The notes beneath the pieces are model-generated. The model searched no databases. It was not told the origin of the DNA and saw nothing but the letters and a program-made list of their open reading frames with translations. DNA of 45,613 nucleotides from Acinetobacter lwoffii (GTDB lineage: Bacteria > Pseudomonadota > Gammaproteobacteria > Pseudomonadales > Moraxellaceae): the NCBI RefSeq assembly GCF_002321025.1, contig NZ_DCLL01000052.1:1-45613 (forward strand), given 5' to 3'. Shown piece by piece: positions 1-8,134 of the stretch (the first letter of the stretch is position 1; every line of letters begins with the position of its first letter). Position numbers and translations under genes: made by a program.

Positions 1-20
1 TCGCCAGCTCATTATTCGAA

Positions 21-55
21 AATCCCCCTCCGCTAAGGCAGAGGGGGATTTTTTT
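21..55 (+). terminator. Rho-independent terminator at left edge
   Basis: AATCCCCCTC (21-30) pairs perfectly with GAGGGGGATT (41-50) around a 10-nt loop and is followed by a T-run to 55. It ends a plus-strand transcript that enters from outside the window. The transcribed gene itself cannot be seen. Confidence 0.85.
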
Positions 56-217
56 GTGCGTGGAATTTTAGATAAGATATTTAACATATCTATATCTCAA
101 AGTTGATCAGATTCTTCTGAGACAGAGAATTCCTGTTAATTTGTTTGACCTATTGGGATCTCTGTAAAACTAGCGCTATAAGAGTTTACAAGCTGATCTT
201 ATAAACCTTACAAAATA

Positions 218-243
218 AAAAACCAGCGAATCGCTGGTTTTTT
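218..243. terminator. Bidirectional terminator hairpin
   Basis: AAAAACCAGCGA (218-229) and TCGCTGGTTTTT (231-242) form a perfect inverted repeat, with T-runs on both strands. It can end a plus-strand transcript from the left and the minus-strand transcript of the transglycosylase gene at 409. The stretch 56-217 shows no gene that I can support. Confidence 0.8.
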
Positions 244-365
244 ATTGCAGACTATTTTAGCTGAATATATATATCATGGCTGAGATTAATAGGTTGTAGG
301 TATACTTTTATGGTAAAAACTTTAATGGACACAATTAGCGATTACTATTTACCAAATATTAAATA

Positions 366-377
366 AAATAGCCTAAG
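366..377 (+). repeat. Copy 1 of dispersed 12-mer AAATAGCCTAAG
   Basis: This 12-mer occurs five times in the window, always on this strand (also 10895, 21569, 28742 and 28773). Here it lies in the intergenic space downstream of the transglycosylase gene, followed after a short gap by GGTTAAATT, as in copy 2. Confidence 0.6.
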
Positions 378-408
378 TATGGTTAAATTAATTCTCTTTA
401 TTCAGTCA

Positions 409-990
409 TTAGAGAGAGTCTTTTAGCATTTTTTTATGCTGTTTTACTTGGTTGGCATAACGTTTACCTTGTTTACGCATTTTACGATTATTTTCATAAC
501 CTGACGGACCTACATTATAATAGGCAAGCGCTTTCTTCCAGTCACCGGAAGATTGATTATATTTAGAAAGAATATATGTACCACATTGGATATTACTGCT
601 TTCATTGTATAAATCACCAGGGCAGGTTTGTTGCCAATATCTTGGAATTACTTGCATCAAGCCTACCGCACCTGCTGGCGAAGTTGCTTGGCTACGATAA
701 GTAGATTCCTGATGAATCACAGCCGCCACTAGGAGCGGATCTACACCTTGATTTTGTGCATGTTGAACAATTAAAGGTGAAACACGATTAGCTGTACTGG
801 ATGGGGTGGAGTAAGCAGTTTGAATGCCTTTAGATAATTTAGCTGCGCGCTTTTCTACCGAGCCTCCGCCCAAGGATGAACAACCCGCAAAAAGAAAAGT
901 GCTCAATAAAATAGAAGAAAATTTAAAAGAATGAGAATTAAATAGTGAACGTTTAGATTTAATTGGATTTAATAGATGAGAAAAAAACAA
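409..990 (-). CDS. Lytic transglycosylase (SLT domain) lipoprotein
   Basis: Predicted periplasmic, outer-membrane-anchored murein lytic transglycosylase that cleaves the glycan strand between MurNAc and GlcNAc. The SLT core covers roughly the C-terminal 120 residues, with the catalytic Glu in HQESTY, then GAVGLMQV and the AYNVG-like AYYNVG motif. A lipobox LFAGC places the mature N-terminus at Cys. The open frame reaches an ATG at 1089, but that would put 69 residues before the lipobox Cys. A TTG at 988-990, preceded by GGA at 8 nt, gives a normal signal peptide with a KSKR n-region, so I chose it. It lies 125 nt downstream of the GNAT gene on the same strand. The function class is firm; the start is inferred. 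Confidence 0.8.
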   Translation of the reverse strand: MFFSHLLNPIKSKRSLFNSHSFKFSSILLSTFLFAGCSSLGGGSVEKRAAKLSKGIQTAYSTPSSTANRVSPLIVQHAQNQGVDPLLVAAVIHQESTYRSQATSPAGAVGLMQVIPRYWQQTCPGDLYNESSNIQCGTYILSKYNQSSGDWKKALAYYNVGPSGYENNRKMRKQGKRYANQVKQHKKMLKDSL

Positions 991-1114
991 ACTGTGAATT
1001 CCATGCCTGAATAAACGTATTTCGATGTTAGGCAGCCTATATACAAGAGTCAAGCTCGCTGCTGATGAAAGCACTTTATTAATGTACAAACTTTATCTAT
1101 CTACTAAAAAATCT

Positions 1115-1606
1115 CTAAGTTGAAAGGTTTTTTAGCATCCAGATTTCACAGGCTTCACTATGTCCGGTATTGCCTTCAGGGTGATCAAGATGCTGAAAAC
1201 CGAATTTTTCATAAAGTTTCACCGCTTGCCAAAGCACTTTAGTTGTTTCTAGATAGACTGACTTAATCTGATGGGCCAGTGCAAATTCAAAGGATAATTC
1301 TAAAATTTTCTTGGCAAAACCCTGCTTACGAATTTCAGGTAAAAAGTACATTTTCTGAATTTCTAAAATAGTTGCATCACCTTTTAATGGCGCAATTCCA
1401 CCACCCCCGTAAATTTTATTTTGTTGATCCACAACAACCCAGTAAGCTGATTTTGGTTGCTGATAAACTTGATATAGCTCATCTAGAATAGAATCACCTA
1501 CGGCAAAACCAGATTCTGCTGCCAGTCCAAATTCTTGGGAAACACGACGAATAATGTTTGCAATTTGGGCATTATCTTCAGGCTGAATAGGACGAATAGA
1601 GTACAT
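1115..1606 (-). CDS. GNAT family N-acetyltransferase
   Basis: A 163-residue single-domain GNAT that transfers acetyl from acetyl-CoA to an unknown amine. The acetyl-CoA pyrophosphate loop is visible as RKQGFAKKIL near residues 95-104, preceded by the strand EIQKMYFLPE. The C-terminal YEKFGF motif is typical of the fold. Length is normal for the family. The transglycosylase gene follows on the same strand and may be cotranscribed. The substrate cannot be deduced. Confidence 0.85.
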   Translation of the reverse strand: MYSIRPIQPEDNAQIANIIRRVSQEFGLAAESGFAVGDSILDELYQVYQQPKSAYWVVVDQQNKIYGGGGIAPLKGDATILEIQKMYFLPEIRKQGFAKKILELSFEFALAHQIKSVYLETTKVLWQAVKLYEKFGFQHLDHPEGNTGHSEACEIWMLKNLST

Positions 1607-1719
1607 ATTGGACTGATTTTATTTTGAAAAAACGATGAATTTTTATAACCTTAAATCCTTAAAAAATCCATCGTTTAATTAACTCATGTAAGTTTAATTC
1701 GCTATTTAATGAGTAATCA

Positions 1720-2919
1720 TTATTTTAATTCGCTCGATGATTTTCCTAGTTCCCGACGGGCAATAATCAGTTGCTGAATTTGCTGGGTGCCTTCAAAAAT
1801 ATCCAGAATCTTGGAATCACGCGCCCATTTTTCTAAAAGTTCAGTTTCGTTATAACCAATGGCTGCCGCAAGTTCGACACATTTTAAGGTAATTTCATTA
1901 CCGATCCGACCGGCCTTGGCTTTGGCAATAGATGCTTCACATGAATTTGGTTTGTGATTATCGGCCATCCAGGCGGCCTTCAGCATCAGCAAGCGTGCTG
2001 CTTCCCATTCAGCTTCCATACGATAGATTTGTGCTGCGATATTAGAGCTTTGTAAATACGGTGTGGCATAAGTGGAGTCCAGCTGATCCTTAAAAATCTC
2101 CTTGATGCGTTCCAGCGAGGCTTTCGCACAACCAATCGCCATGGCGGCGACCAGCGGACGAGTATTATCAAAGGTTTCCATCACGCCAGCAAAGCCTTTA
2201 GCAACATCGATTTCTGCATGGCCGAGCAAGTTTGCAGCAGGTACTCGACAGTTGATAAAGCTGATCGTGGCAGTATCGGATGATTTAATTCCTAGTTTAT
2301 GTTCCAGTCGTTCAACCTTCATTCCTGGTGTGCCTTTGGCCACCACAAATGATTTAATGGCTGATCGTCCCAGTTTTTTATCCAGAGTGGCCCAAACGAC
2401 AACCGCATCAGCACGCTCTCCGGATGTTACAAAAATCTTCTCACCATTCAGAATATAGTCATCACCGTCTTTAGTCGCAGTGGTACGAATCGCAGCGGAA
2501 TCTGAACCGCAACCTGACTCAGTAATGGCCATGGCCGCCCAAGTTCCATGAAAACGGTGCAATTGCTCCTCATTGGCAACGGCTGCAATGGCTGAATTTC
2601 CTAATCCTTGGCGTGGCATCGAGAGTAATAAGCCAGTATCGCCATAACACATTTCAATAATGCTCAGGGCAGTAGACATATTAATGCCATTTTTATTGCT
2701 GTTGTCTGCATCGCCACGTTTATTGACTGCTGCACCAGCATTCATGCCTTCACTACCTTGGTTCATGCCATCGACAACAGAAGCGAGCATGTCTAGCTCT
2801 ATCGGATAAGCATGTTCAGCCTTGTCATATTTACGTGAAATCGGACGCAAAACATTGAGGGCAACTTCATGTGCTTGATCAATCAAAAGCTTAAACTTTT
2901 TTGGAGTTTGTAGATTCAT
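1720..2919 (-). CDS. Acyl-CoA dehydrogenase, catalytic-Glu-bearing partner
   Basis: Acyl-CoA dehydrogenase-family flavoprotein of 399 residues, second gene of a two-gene operon (23 nt after the upstream ACAD). The middle domain keeps TESGCGSD (133-140) and NGEKIFVTSGE, which contact FAD and substrate. The catalytic base is present as Glu376 in FEGTQQI. The RxxFG motif that normally follows the long helix and grips the neighbour's FAD is missing; the region reads IKEIFKDQLDSTY. The QxxGGxGF motif is also degenerate (AAAIGYNETE). A start at ATG 2919 is supported by AAGAAG upstream. These losses complement those of the neighbour, so I infer a heteromer. The substrate is unknown. Confidence 0.88.
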   Translation of the reverse strand: MNLQTPKKFKLLIDQAHEVALNVLRPISRKYDKAEHAYPIELDMLASVVDGMNQGSEGMNAGAAVNKRGDADNSNKNGINMSTALSIIEMCYGDTGLLLSMPRQGLGNSAIAAVANEEQLHRFHGTWAAMAITESGCGSDSAAIRTTATKDGDDYILNGEKIFVTSGERADAVVVWATLDKKLGRSAIKSFVVAKGTPGMKVERLEHKLGIKSSDTATISFINCRVPAANLLGHAEIDVAKGFAGVMETFDNTRPLVAAMAIGCAKASLERIKEIFKDQLDSTYATPYLQSSNIAAQIYRMEAEWEAARLLMLKAAWMADNHKPNSCEASIAKAKAGRIGNEITLKCVELAAAIGYNETELLEKWARDSKILDIFEGTQQIQQLIIARRELGKSSSELK

Positions 2920-2942
2920 TATTGTTCTTCTTTATGTTCTGA

Positions 2943-4238
2943 TCAGGCATGCAAGCCAGAATGGAGAATGGCAGTGGCTCTCAGGTCTCTATACCAGCGT
3001 TCTACCGGATGTTCTTTGGTAAAACCATGACCACCCAAAATTTGTACACCATCGGTGCCGATTTTCATGGATTTTTCTGCACAGAGTAGACGTGCCAAAT
3101 AAGCCTCACGATGAAAAGCTTGACCAGATTCAGCCAGGCTGGCGGCATTCAGGATCAGCATTTGCATCGCGTCAATTTCAATGGCCATATCGGCAATCAT
3201 AAAGGCGACACCCTGACGATGGGAAATCGGTTCACCAAAGGCAATACGTTCATTGGCATATTGCACACAGTATTTTTTGACTGCTTCACAGGCGCCCACC
3301 GCCATTGCACACCACATCAAATTACCCAAATCTACGAATGCACGATAATCAAAATCTTCATCACCCAGACGATGTGCCGGAGTATCTTCAAATTTGAGCG
3401 TAACGGTTTGAGTAGCTTTTAATCCCATAGCCGGCGATTTTTTTGCAGTAACCGTAATGTCGCGTTGCACCACAAAGACCTCAGCTTTTCCGTTTAGATC
3501 AGCACTGACCAGATAGAGATCGGCACTTTCTCCGAAGAGCACTAAGGTCTTTTGACCCCGAATCAGATAATGTCCCTGATGTGCAACAGCCTTGGTTCTA
3601 AGTTGCTCCGGGTTAAACGCTGCTGTTTTTTCCTGCACTGCAAAGGTGGCCTTTAACTCAGGATTCTCTGCGAAAGCGCCCAGATATTCTGACTGAATCT
3701 GCTCTGAGCCCCAGCGGGTAATGGCGTTAATGAAACTAAAAGTCGAAAGTAAGCCAGCCGTCAGACTGAAATCACCCTGAGCCAAATGTTGAGCGATTAA
3801 AATATTGCTGACAATATCCTGTTCTGATGCAACGCCCCCCACTGCTTCAGGCAGGGCATAGAAATTCAGACCTAAATCAGTGCTGTATTGCCAGAGTTCA
3901 TGGGGAAATAATTCATGCTGATCTGCATCATGTGCCAATGGATATAGCACCTCTTGGGCAAATTGCTGAATGGCATTACAGGTCATTTGCTGTTCTTCAG
4001 TCAGGTTCAGATCAAATAAGGATTTGGACTGATGGGGCAAACGCTGTTTTTCAATCTTCTGGCCAGGTTTTAGGATTTTCTGGGTTTGACTCAGTGTTTT
4101 AAATCCTGCTTTTGAACTTTGATAAAGTGATTTTTCTACAAATTTACGCAGTTTTAATTGATCTAATACTTCGCTACCCGCGATTTTTGTCAGTAGGGAC
4201 AAGCCAAATCCTTGGGCTTTATTCACCATATTATTCAT
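2943..4238 (-). CDS. Acyl-CoA dehydrogenase-like partner lacking the catalytic Glu
   Basis: ACAD-fold protein of 431 residues, first gene of the operon, with an extra N-terminal segment of about 75 residues before the ACAD N-domain. It keeps RIAFG (331-335) and QILGGHGF with the YRDLR stretch. The protein then ends in ATAILHSGLHA, where active enzymes have (I)YEGT, so the usual catalytic Glu is absent. The alternative LCAD/IVD-type Glu position reads DLGNLMW, also without Glu. The middle domain lacks the TExxxGSD motif (it reads VQEKTAAFN). It is therefore unlikely to be active alone. An alternative reading is a decayed paralogue, but the ORF is intact and tightly linked to its partner. Confidence 0.85.
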   Translation of the reverse strand: MNNMVNKAQGFGLSLLTKIAGSEVLDQLKLRKFVEKSLYQSSKAGFKTLSQTQKILKPGQKIEKQRLPHQSKSLFDLNLTEEQQMTCNAIQQFAQEVLYPLAHDADQHELFPHELWQYSTDLGLNFYALPEAVGGVASEQDIVSNILIAQHLAQGDFSLTAGLLSTFSFINAITRWGSEQIQSEYLGAFAENPELKATFAVQEKTAAFNPEQLRTKAVAHQGHYLIRGQKTLVLFGESADLYLVSADLNGKAEVFVVQRDITVTAKKSPAMGLKATQTVTLKFEDTPAHRLGDEDFDYRAFVDLGNLMWCAMAVGACEAVKKYCVQYANERIAFGEPISHRQGVAFMIADMAIEIDAMQMLILNAASLAESGQAFHREAYLARLLCAEKSMKIGTDGVQILGGHGFTKEHPVERWYRDLRATAILHSGLHA

Positions 4239-4279
4239 TCTGATTATCCTAAAGGTGTTGTCACGTTATTTTTTAATAC

Positions 4280-4320
4280 TGACATGCACTCAGAGATAAA
4301 ACCATGTCATCCCTGACATG
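4280..4320. promoter_or_regulatory. Putative operator: TGACATG half-sites
   Basis: Upstream of the two-gene ACAD operon, CATGTCA (4303-4309) and TGACATG (4314-4320) form a perfect 7-bp inverted repeat spaced by 4. A third TGACATG lies at 4280-4286. The segment TGACATGAAT (4314-4323) is repeated exactly upstream of the other ACAD gene, at 22479-22488. The binding protein is unknown. Confidence 0.45.
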
Positions 4321-4426
4321 AATGATTGACAATTTTTAGGTTTTTTGGATTGAAGAAAGGGATGAATAAATCAATGAAAGTTAAAAGAAAGATAAAAATA
4401 TAAAAAATCGAATATGTCTAAAAATT

Positions 4427-4458
4427 GACCCGAATGACAAAATCATCCGGGTCTTTTT
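4427..4458 (-). terminator. Terminator of the ABC1-family gene
   Basis: GACCCG (4427-4432) and CGGGTC (4448-4453), extended inward by ATGA/TCAT, form a hairpin. Read on the minus strand it is followed by an AATTTTT tract, just after the stop codon at 4474. A T-run on the plus side could make it bidirectional. Confidence 0.7.
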
Positions 4459-4473
4459 GATGCAGGTTTTATT

Positions 4474-5850
4474 TTAAGAGAGATGATGTTTAATCATCGC
4501 ACGCACATTGGTTTTAGCATCAATCACGGTCATAAAAGTATAGGCACCGATAAATTTACGGCTAATAAACATAAATTCTTTAGGTGGAACACTGAAATAA
4601 CGTGAAGCCATTGATCTCGACGCCTGTTGCATTACACGGCTATGCAGCTGGCTTTTTTTCCAGTCATAGCGATTATGTTCATCCATGATGCCAGCTGGCA
4701 ATTCTTGATTATTCAGTGGTGAGCTAAACGCTTCGGTGGCCAGTAAAAAGACTTTGGCCATATCTGGTTTAATGCTTTGCGGAATCGAATCAAAAAACTC
4801 ATAACCGGTCATCGCCTTGACCATCATATCCGAGTCATGATGATAGCCTGCCTGAATCAGGTTACGCGCAACACTGAGCAGATGCTGGTCAAACTGACGG
4901 ATCGCGCCAAAGTCGAGCAGAATGATCTTGTCGTGCACATCTGCGCCATTGCCCAGACGAACCAGATAATTACCAAAGTTCGGATCGGTTTGCATCTCGC
5001 CCCATTCGAAGATTTCACGCACTGCAATTTCCAGAGATGCTTCACCTAACTGGTTGCGACGTTCTTGGGGCAGGGATAACATCACCGGGCTATTGATCGG
5101 CACACCGCGTTCGAAGGTCATGCACAGCACACGATCAGAGCAATATTCATTAATAATGGTCGGGACGATATAGCGCGGATCATCTTTTAAACGGGCAGCA
5201 AAACGACGTGTGGTATCTGCTTCAATCTGATAATTTACTTCACGGTGCATCATTTCACGGACTTCATCGAACCACTGGTCGAATTCGCGGGTCTGCGGCA
5301 CGATGCGGGTCAATTTCAGCATGTTTTTAAACAGGCTCATATCCGAATCAATGGCTTCTGCCACACCCGGATACTGAATTTTTAACACCAGTTCCATACC
5401 ATCGGATTTTCGGGTAGCACGATGTACTTGTGCCAAAGAAGCTGTGCCCAAAGGTTCATGATCAATGGTTAGATCGTCGAGTTTAGAACCGAGTTGTTGC
5501 TGTAACTGGGTCTTGATGGCTGGCCATGCCAATGCTACCGTCTGATTGTTCAGGGTATTGAGGGCCTGAGTGACTTCTTCTGGCAGAAAATGCTCACCAT
5601 ACAGCGCCATCATCTGGCCAATTTTAACGATAGACCCTTTCAGCTTGCCAATTTCTGCTACCAGATAATCGGCCTGTTCTTTCATGGCTTTTTTACGTTT
5701 CTTTTCTTTTTCTTCTTCGCTTGAGAACATGGAGCTTGCACTAGAAGCCGCCCAACGCGTGCCTGCCAGCAAGGATGCCTTTGCGATCGATAAGTGTCGA
5801 TCCATAGAGGAGGTTTTCAGTTGTTTAAGCTTATCGTTCTGATCTGACAT
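4474..5850 (-). CDS. ABC1/UbiB (AarF) family kinase-like protein
   Basis: A 458-residue member of the ABC1 atypical-kinase family. The diagnostic KxGQ motif is at 76-79 (KIGQ) after a basic, coiled N-terminal stretch. The alanine-rich nucleotide loop appears as EPLGTASLAQVHRA, and the metal-binding DFG appears as LLDFGAIRQFD. Known members support ubiquinone biosynthesis or lipid handling through ATPase activity. This protein lacks the obvious C-terminal membrane helices of UbiB itself, and no ubi genes are adjacent, so it is better called a UbiB-like paralogue. AAGGATCGAG upstream supports the start at 5850. It appears monocistronic. Confidence 0.85.
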   Translation of the reverse strand: MSDQNDKLKQLKTSSMDRHLSIAKASLLAGTRWAASSASSMFSSEEEKEKKRKKAMKEQADYLVAEIGKLKGSIVKIGQMMALYGEHFLPEEVTQALNTLNNQTVALAWPAIKTQLQQQLGSKLDDLTIDHEPLGTASLAQVHRATRKSDGMELVLKIQYPGVAEAIDSDMSLFKNMLKLTRIVPQTREFDQWFDEVREMMHREVNYQIEADTTRRFAARLKDDPRYIVPTIINEYCSDRVLCMTFERGVPINSPVMLSLPQERRNQLGEASLEIAVREIFEWGEMQTDPNFGNYLVRLGNGADVHDKIILLDFGAIRQFDQHLLSVARNLIQAGYHHDSDMMVKAMTGYEFFDSIPQSIKPDMAKVFLLATEAFSSPLNNQELPAGIMDEHNRYDWKKSQLHSRVMQQASRSMASRYFSVPPKEFMFISRKFIGAYTFMTVIDAKTNVRAMIKHHLS

Positions 5851-6010
5851 GTAAACTCGATCCTTTCATCATCAGCATGAAGCAGAATAAATCATTGTAA
5901 GGGATAGTAGCGTTTCTGCACGTATTAAAAAAGTTTAAGCCGCTGAATTCATAGTAAAAGCTAGGCAAGCTTTCATTTATTCACCAACTTGTATCAGTTT
6001 AGACAGGGGA

Positions 6011-6319
6011 TTATGCCATTTGAAATTGGATTTTTAATTCAGATCGTTGTTGTAACTGTTGTTTATTTGTTTGAATATGTTGATGAATCAGGCGCTGTAC
6101 ACTGTCATGCATAAAGCCCAAAGCATAGCCTTTTACAATCACAATACTTGGCAAGCCAAAAAACAAATATTTAGCATCGTCCAATGTCGCATCGGTAAAT
6201 ACGCCATGTTGCATTAAGGTCGACTGCAAAAATACCTTTTCTTGCTGCACCTGACTGGAGGCTTGATCATTCCAGTAATTCTGGCGCATCGCCATAAGAT
6301 TATTGTGCTTATAGCTCAT
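6011..6319 (-). CDS. Hypothetical protein
   Basis: About 102 residues from ATG 6319; the frame is open to a TTG at 6373, which would add 18 residues. No domain recognised. The sequence is soluble-looking, with a hydrophobic stretch FFGLPSIVIVKGYALGF in the middle and a glutamine-rich C-terminus (NKQQLQQRSELKIQFQ). There is no signal peptide. It sits between the ABC1-family gene and an oppositely oriented secreted protein, so context gives no hint. Codon use looks like that of its neighbours. No strong ribosome binding site distinguishes the two starts. Confidence 0.6.
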   Translation of the reverse strand: MSYKHNNLMAMRQNYWNDQASSQVQQEKVFLQSTLMQHGVFTDATLDDAKYLFFGLPSIVIVKGYALGFMHDSVQRLIHQHIQTNKQQLQQRSELKIQFQMA

Positions 6320-6519
6320 AGATCTGGGCTCATTTGAAGATTCAATGCGGATTATATGTGGGTCATGTGCCAATTTTCAATTGTGCAACTGTTTAATCTT
6401 TCATTCCGAGAAAGGCATAGGATTTTTGTCCGGACTGCGTTAATATCAGTGGATAATTTAAACAATATTGATTGTTAAACATTTATTGGGATTGTACCGG
6501 TTTCGGTCAAGGGGAAGTT

Positions 6520-6906
6520 ATGCGTCTTGCATGGTTTTTAGTTGCAATTTTTGCGGGTACTGCGGTTCAGACACAAGCTGCTGTTGGGTATTCCAAGGAA
6601 TATACACAGTGCATGAATTTTAGTTATGGTAATACACCCAAAGCGGAAAAATGCCTGGAAAAAGAGTTAAAAGTTCACAATAAACGTCTAAAGAAAAACT
6701 ATAAAACTTATCTTAAATTGAATCCGAATCAGACCGCCGCCATTCGCAGTCAGCATGTATTGTGGGAGCGTAAACTGGCCCAGCAATGTAATTTTAGAAT
6801 GTCAGGAAAATATGCCAAGCAGCAACAGGGTCAATGTATGCTGGCTTTGATCATGGATCAGGCCAATCTTTATCAATCCCGCTCTTATGCGTCCGGGTTC
6901 CGATAA
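6520..6906 (+). CDS. Secreted LprI/DUF1311-like protein
   Basis: A 128-residue protein with a clear Sec signal peptide (MRLAWFLVAIFAGTAVQTQA) and a mature part with five cysteines. The pattern of C..., CLEKELKV, a basic helix RLKKNYKTYLKL, sQ...W and C...C matches the LprI/DUF1311 family. Some members of that family inhibit lysozyme; others are uncharacterised. The frame opens at a TTG at 6472, but ATG 6520 has a GGGGA ribosome site 4 nt away and starts directly with the signal peptide. A second, larger protein of the same type lies at 12700. The function is not established. Confidence 0.7.
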   Translation: MRLAWFLVAIFAGTAVQTQAAVGYSKEYTQCMNFSYGNTPKAEKCLEKELKVHNKRLKKNYKTYLKLNPNQTAAIRSQHVLWERKLAQQCNFRMSGKYAKQQQGQCMLALIMDQANLYQSRSYASGFR

Positions 6907-6976
6907 ATCATCATAGTATTAGCATCGACATTTAACAGAAACATCCCTGAATAAGGTAAACATTTATCCGCATCAT

Positions 6977-7014
6977 CGCCCACAAAAACAGGAATTTTAT
7001 AATTTTTGTGGGCG
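6977..7014. repeat. Perfect 12-bp inverted repeat without a U-tract
   Basis: CGCCCACAAAAA (6977-6988) and TTTTTGTGGGCG (7003-7014) match perfectly around a 14-nt loop, between the LprI-like gene and prmB. No T-run follows on the plus strand, so it is not a canonical terminator. It may still end the upstream transcript or act as an operator. Confidence 0.5.
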
Positions 7015-7110
7015 TAGAGAATTCGTGTTTTTCATACTTTTAGCATTATAAAAGCAGGCAAAACAAGGTATCATAAGGCATTTAAAAAAATGACCTTGGA
7101 GACGCCTTAA

Positions 7111-8121
7111 GTGGATCGACCGACTATTAGCCCTGAACATATGCAGGAAGCCGCTGAAAATTTAACCACCATTCGTGATTTTATTCGTTTTGGTGTGACA
7201 GCATTACGTCAATACGATGCACATTTGGGCCAAGGCACAGAAGATTATTTTGCTGAAAGTTCAGCGCTAGTGTTGCAAACCCTGTCACTAGAATGGAAAG
7301 CGGACGCTGAAATTCTAGATGCCAAATTATTACCAAGTGAAAAAGCCGAATTTTTAAGTCTGCTGGAACGCCGTATTAATGAAAAAGTACCGACTTCATA
7401 TTTATTGAACTTGGCTTACTTCGACGGCAAACCCTACTATGTCGATGAGCGTGTGCTGATTCCACGTTCACCGATTGCTGAACTGATTCAGAACCGTTTT
7501 GCCCCGTATTTCCTGGGTGAACATGGTCAAATGGGTGAAGCGGTTAATAACTTGCCGGAAAACCCGAATCCGAAGATACCACAACGCATTCTAGATATGT
7601 GTACCGGTTCCGGCTGTATCGCAATTGCCTTGGCTTATGCTTTCCCTGAAGCGGAAGTAGATGCGACTGATATTTCGAAAGAAGCCTTGGAAGTTGCGCA
7701 AATCAATACTGAGCATCATGACAAGCAATATCAGATCGCTTTGCTTGAATCAGATCTGTTTGAAAAAATTCCAGCTGAAAACCAATACGATTTAATCGTA
7801 TCTAATCCGCCGTATGTCGATGCGGAAGATATGGCTGATTTGCCTGAGGAATTCCATCATGAGCCTGAGCTTGCACTTGCTGCAGGTCAGGACGGTCTGG
7901 ATCTGGTGCGTAAAATGCTGGCTCAAGCAGCAGATTATCTGACTGAGAATGGCCTGATCGTGATCGAAGTGGGTAACTCAGAATGGGCTATGCGCCAAAA
8001 CTTTAATTCGGTTGATTTCTACTGGTTACAATTCCATAAAGGTGGTACGGGTATCTTTGCATTGACTGCAGAGCAATGCCGTACTTACCGCGATTTATTT
8101 ATTCAGTCTATTCAAGCATAA
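7111..8121 (+). CDS. prmB: Ribosomal protein L3 glutamine methyltransferase
   Basis: S-adenosylmethionine-dependent N5-glutamine methyltransferase that modifies L3 of the 50S subunit. The SAM-binding motif I region is DMCTGSGCIAIALA, and the catalytic NPPY appears as SNPPYVD. The N-terminal helical domain is present; total length is 336 residues. The position directly upstream of aroC (13 nt apart) is the usual one for PrmB rather than PrmC. The start is GTG, with GGAG about 9 nt upstream. It probably forms an operon with aroC. Confidence 0.92.
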   Translation: MDRPTISPEHMQEAAENLTTIRDFIRFGVTALRQYDAHLGQGTEDYFAESSALVLQTLSLEWKADAEILDAKLLPSEKAEFLSLLERRINEKVPTSYLLNLAYFDGKPYYVDERVLIPRSPIAELIQNRFAPYFLGEHGQMGEAVNNLPENPNPKIPQRILDMCTGSGCIAIALAYAFPEAEVDATDISKEALEVAQINTEHHDKQYQIALLESDLFEKIPAENQYDLIVSNPPYVDAEDMADLPEEFHHEPELALAAGQDGLDLVRKMLAQAADYLTENGLIVIEVGNSEWAMRQNFNSVDFYWLQFHKGGTGIFALTAEQCRTYRDLFIQSIQA

Positions 8122-8134
8122 GGAGTCGTTTGAC

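Noticed and set aside
1..20. TCGCCA at the extreme left as the CCA end of a tRNA.
   Set aside because: Only six bases are visible and no tRNA stems can be checked. The following terminator would fit, but the evidence is too thin.
2102..2458. Open frame opposite the ACAD gene.
   Set aside because: Shadow of the coding strand; no domain, no ribosome site.
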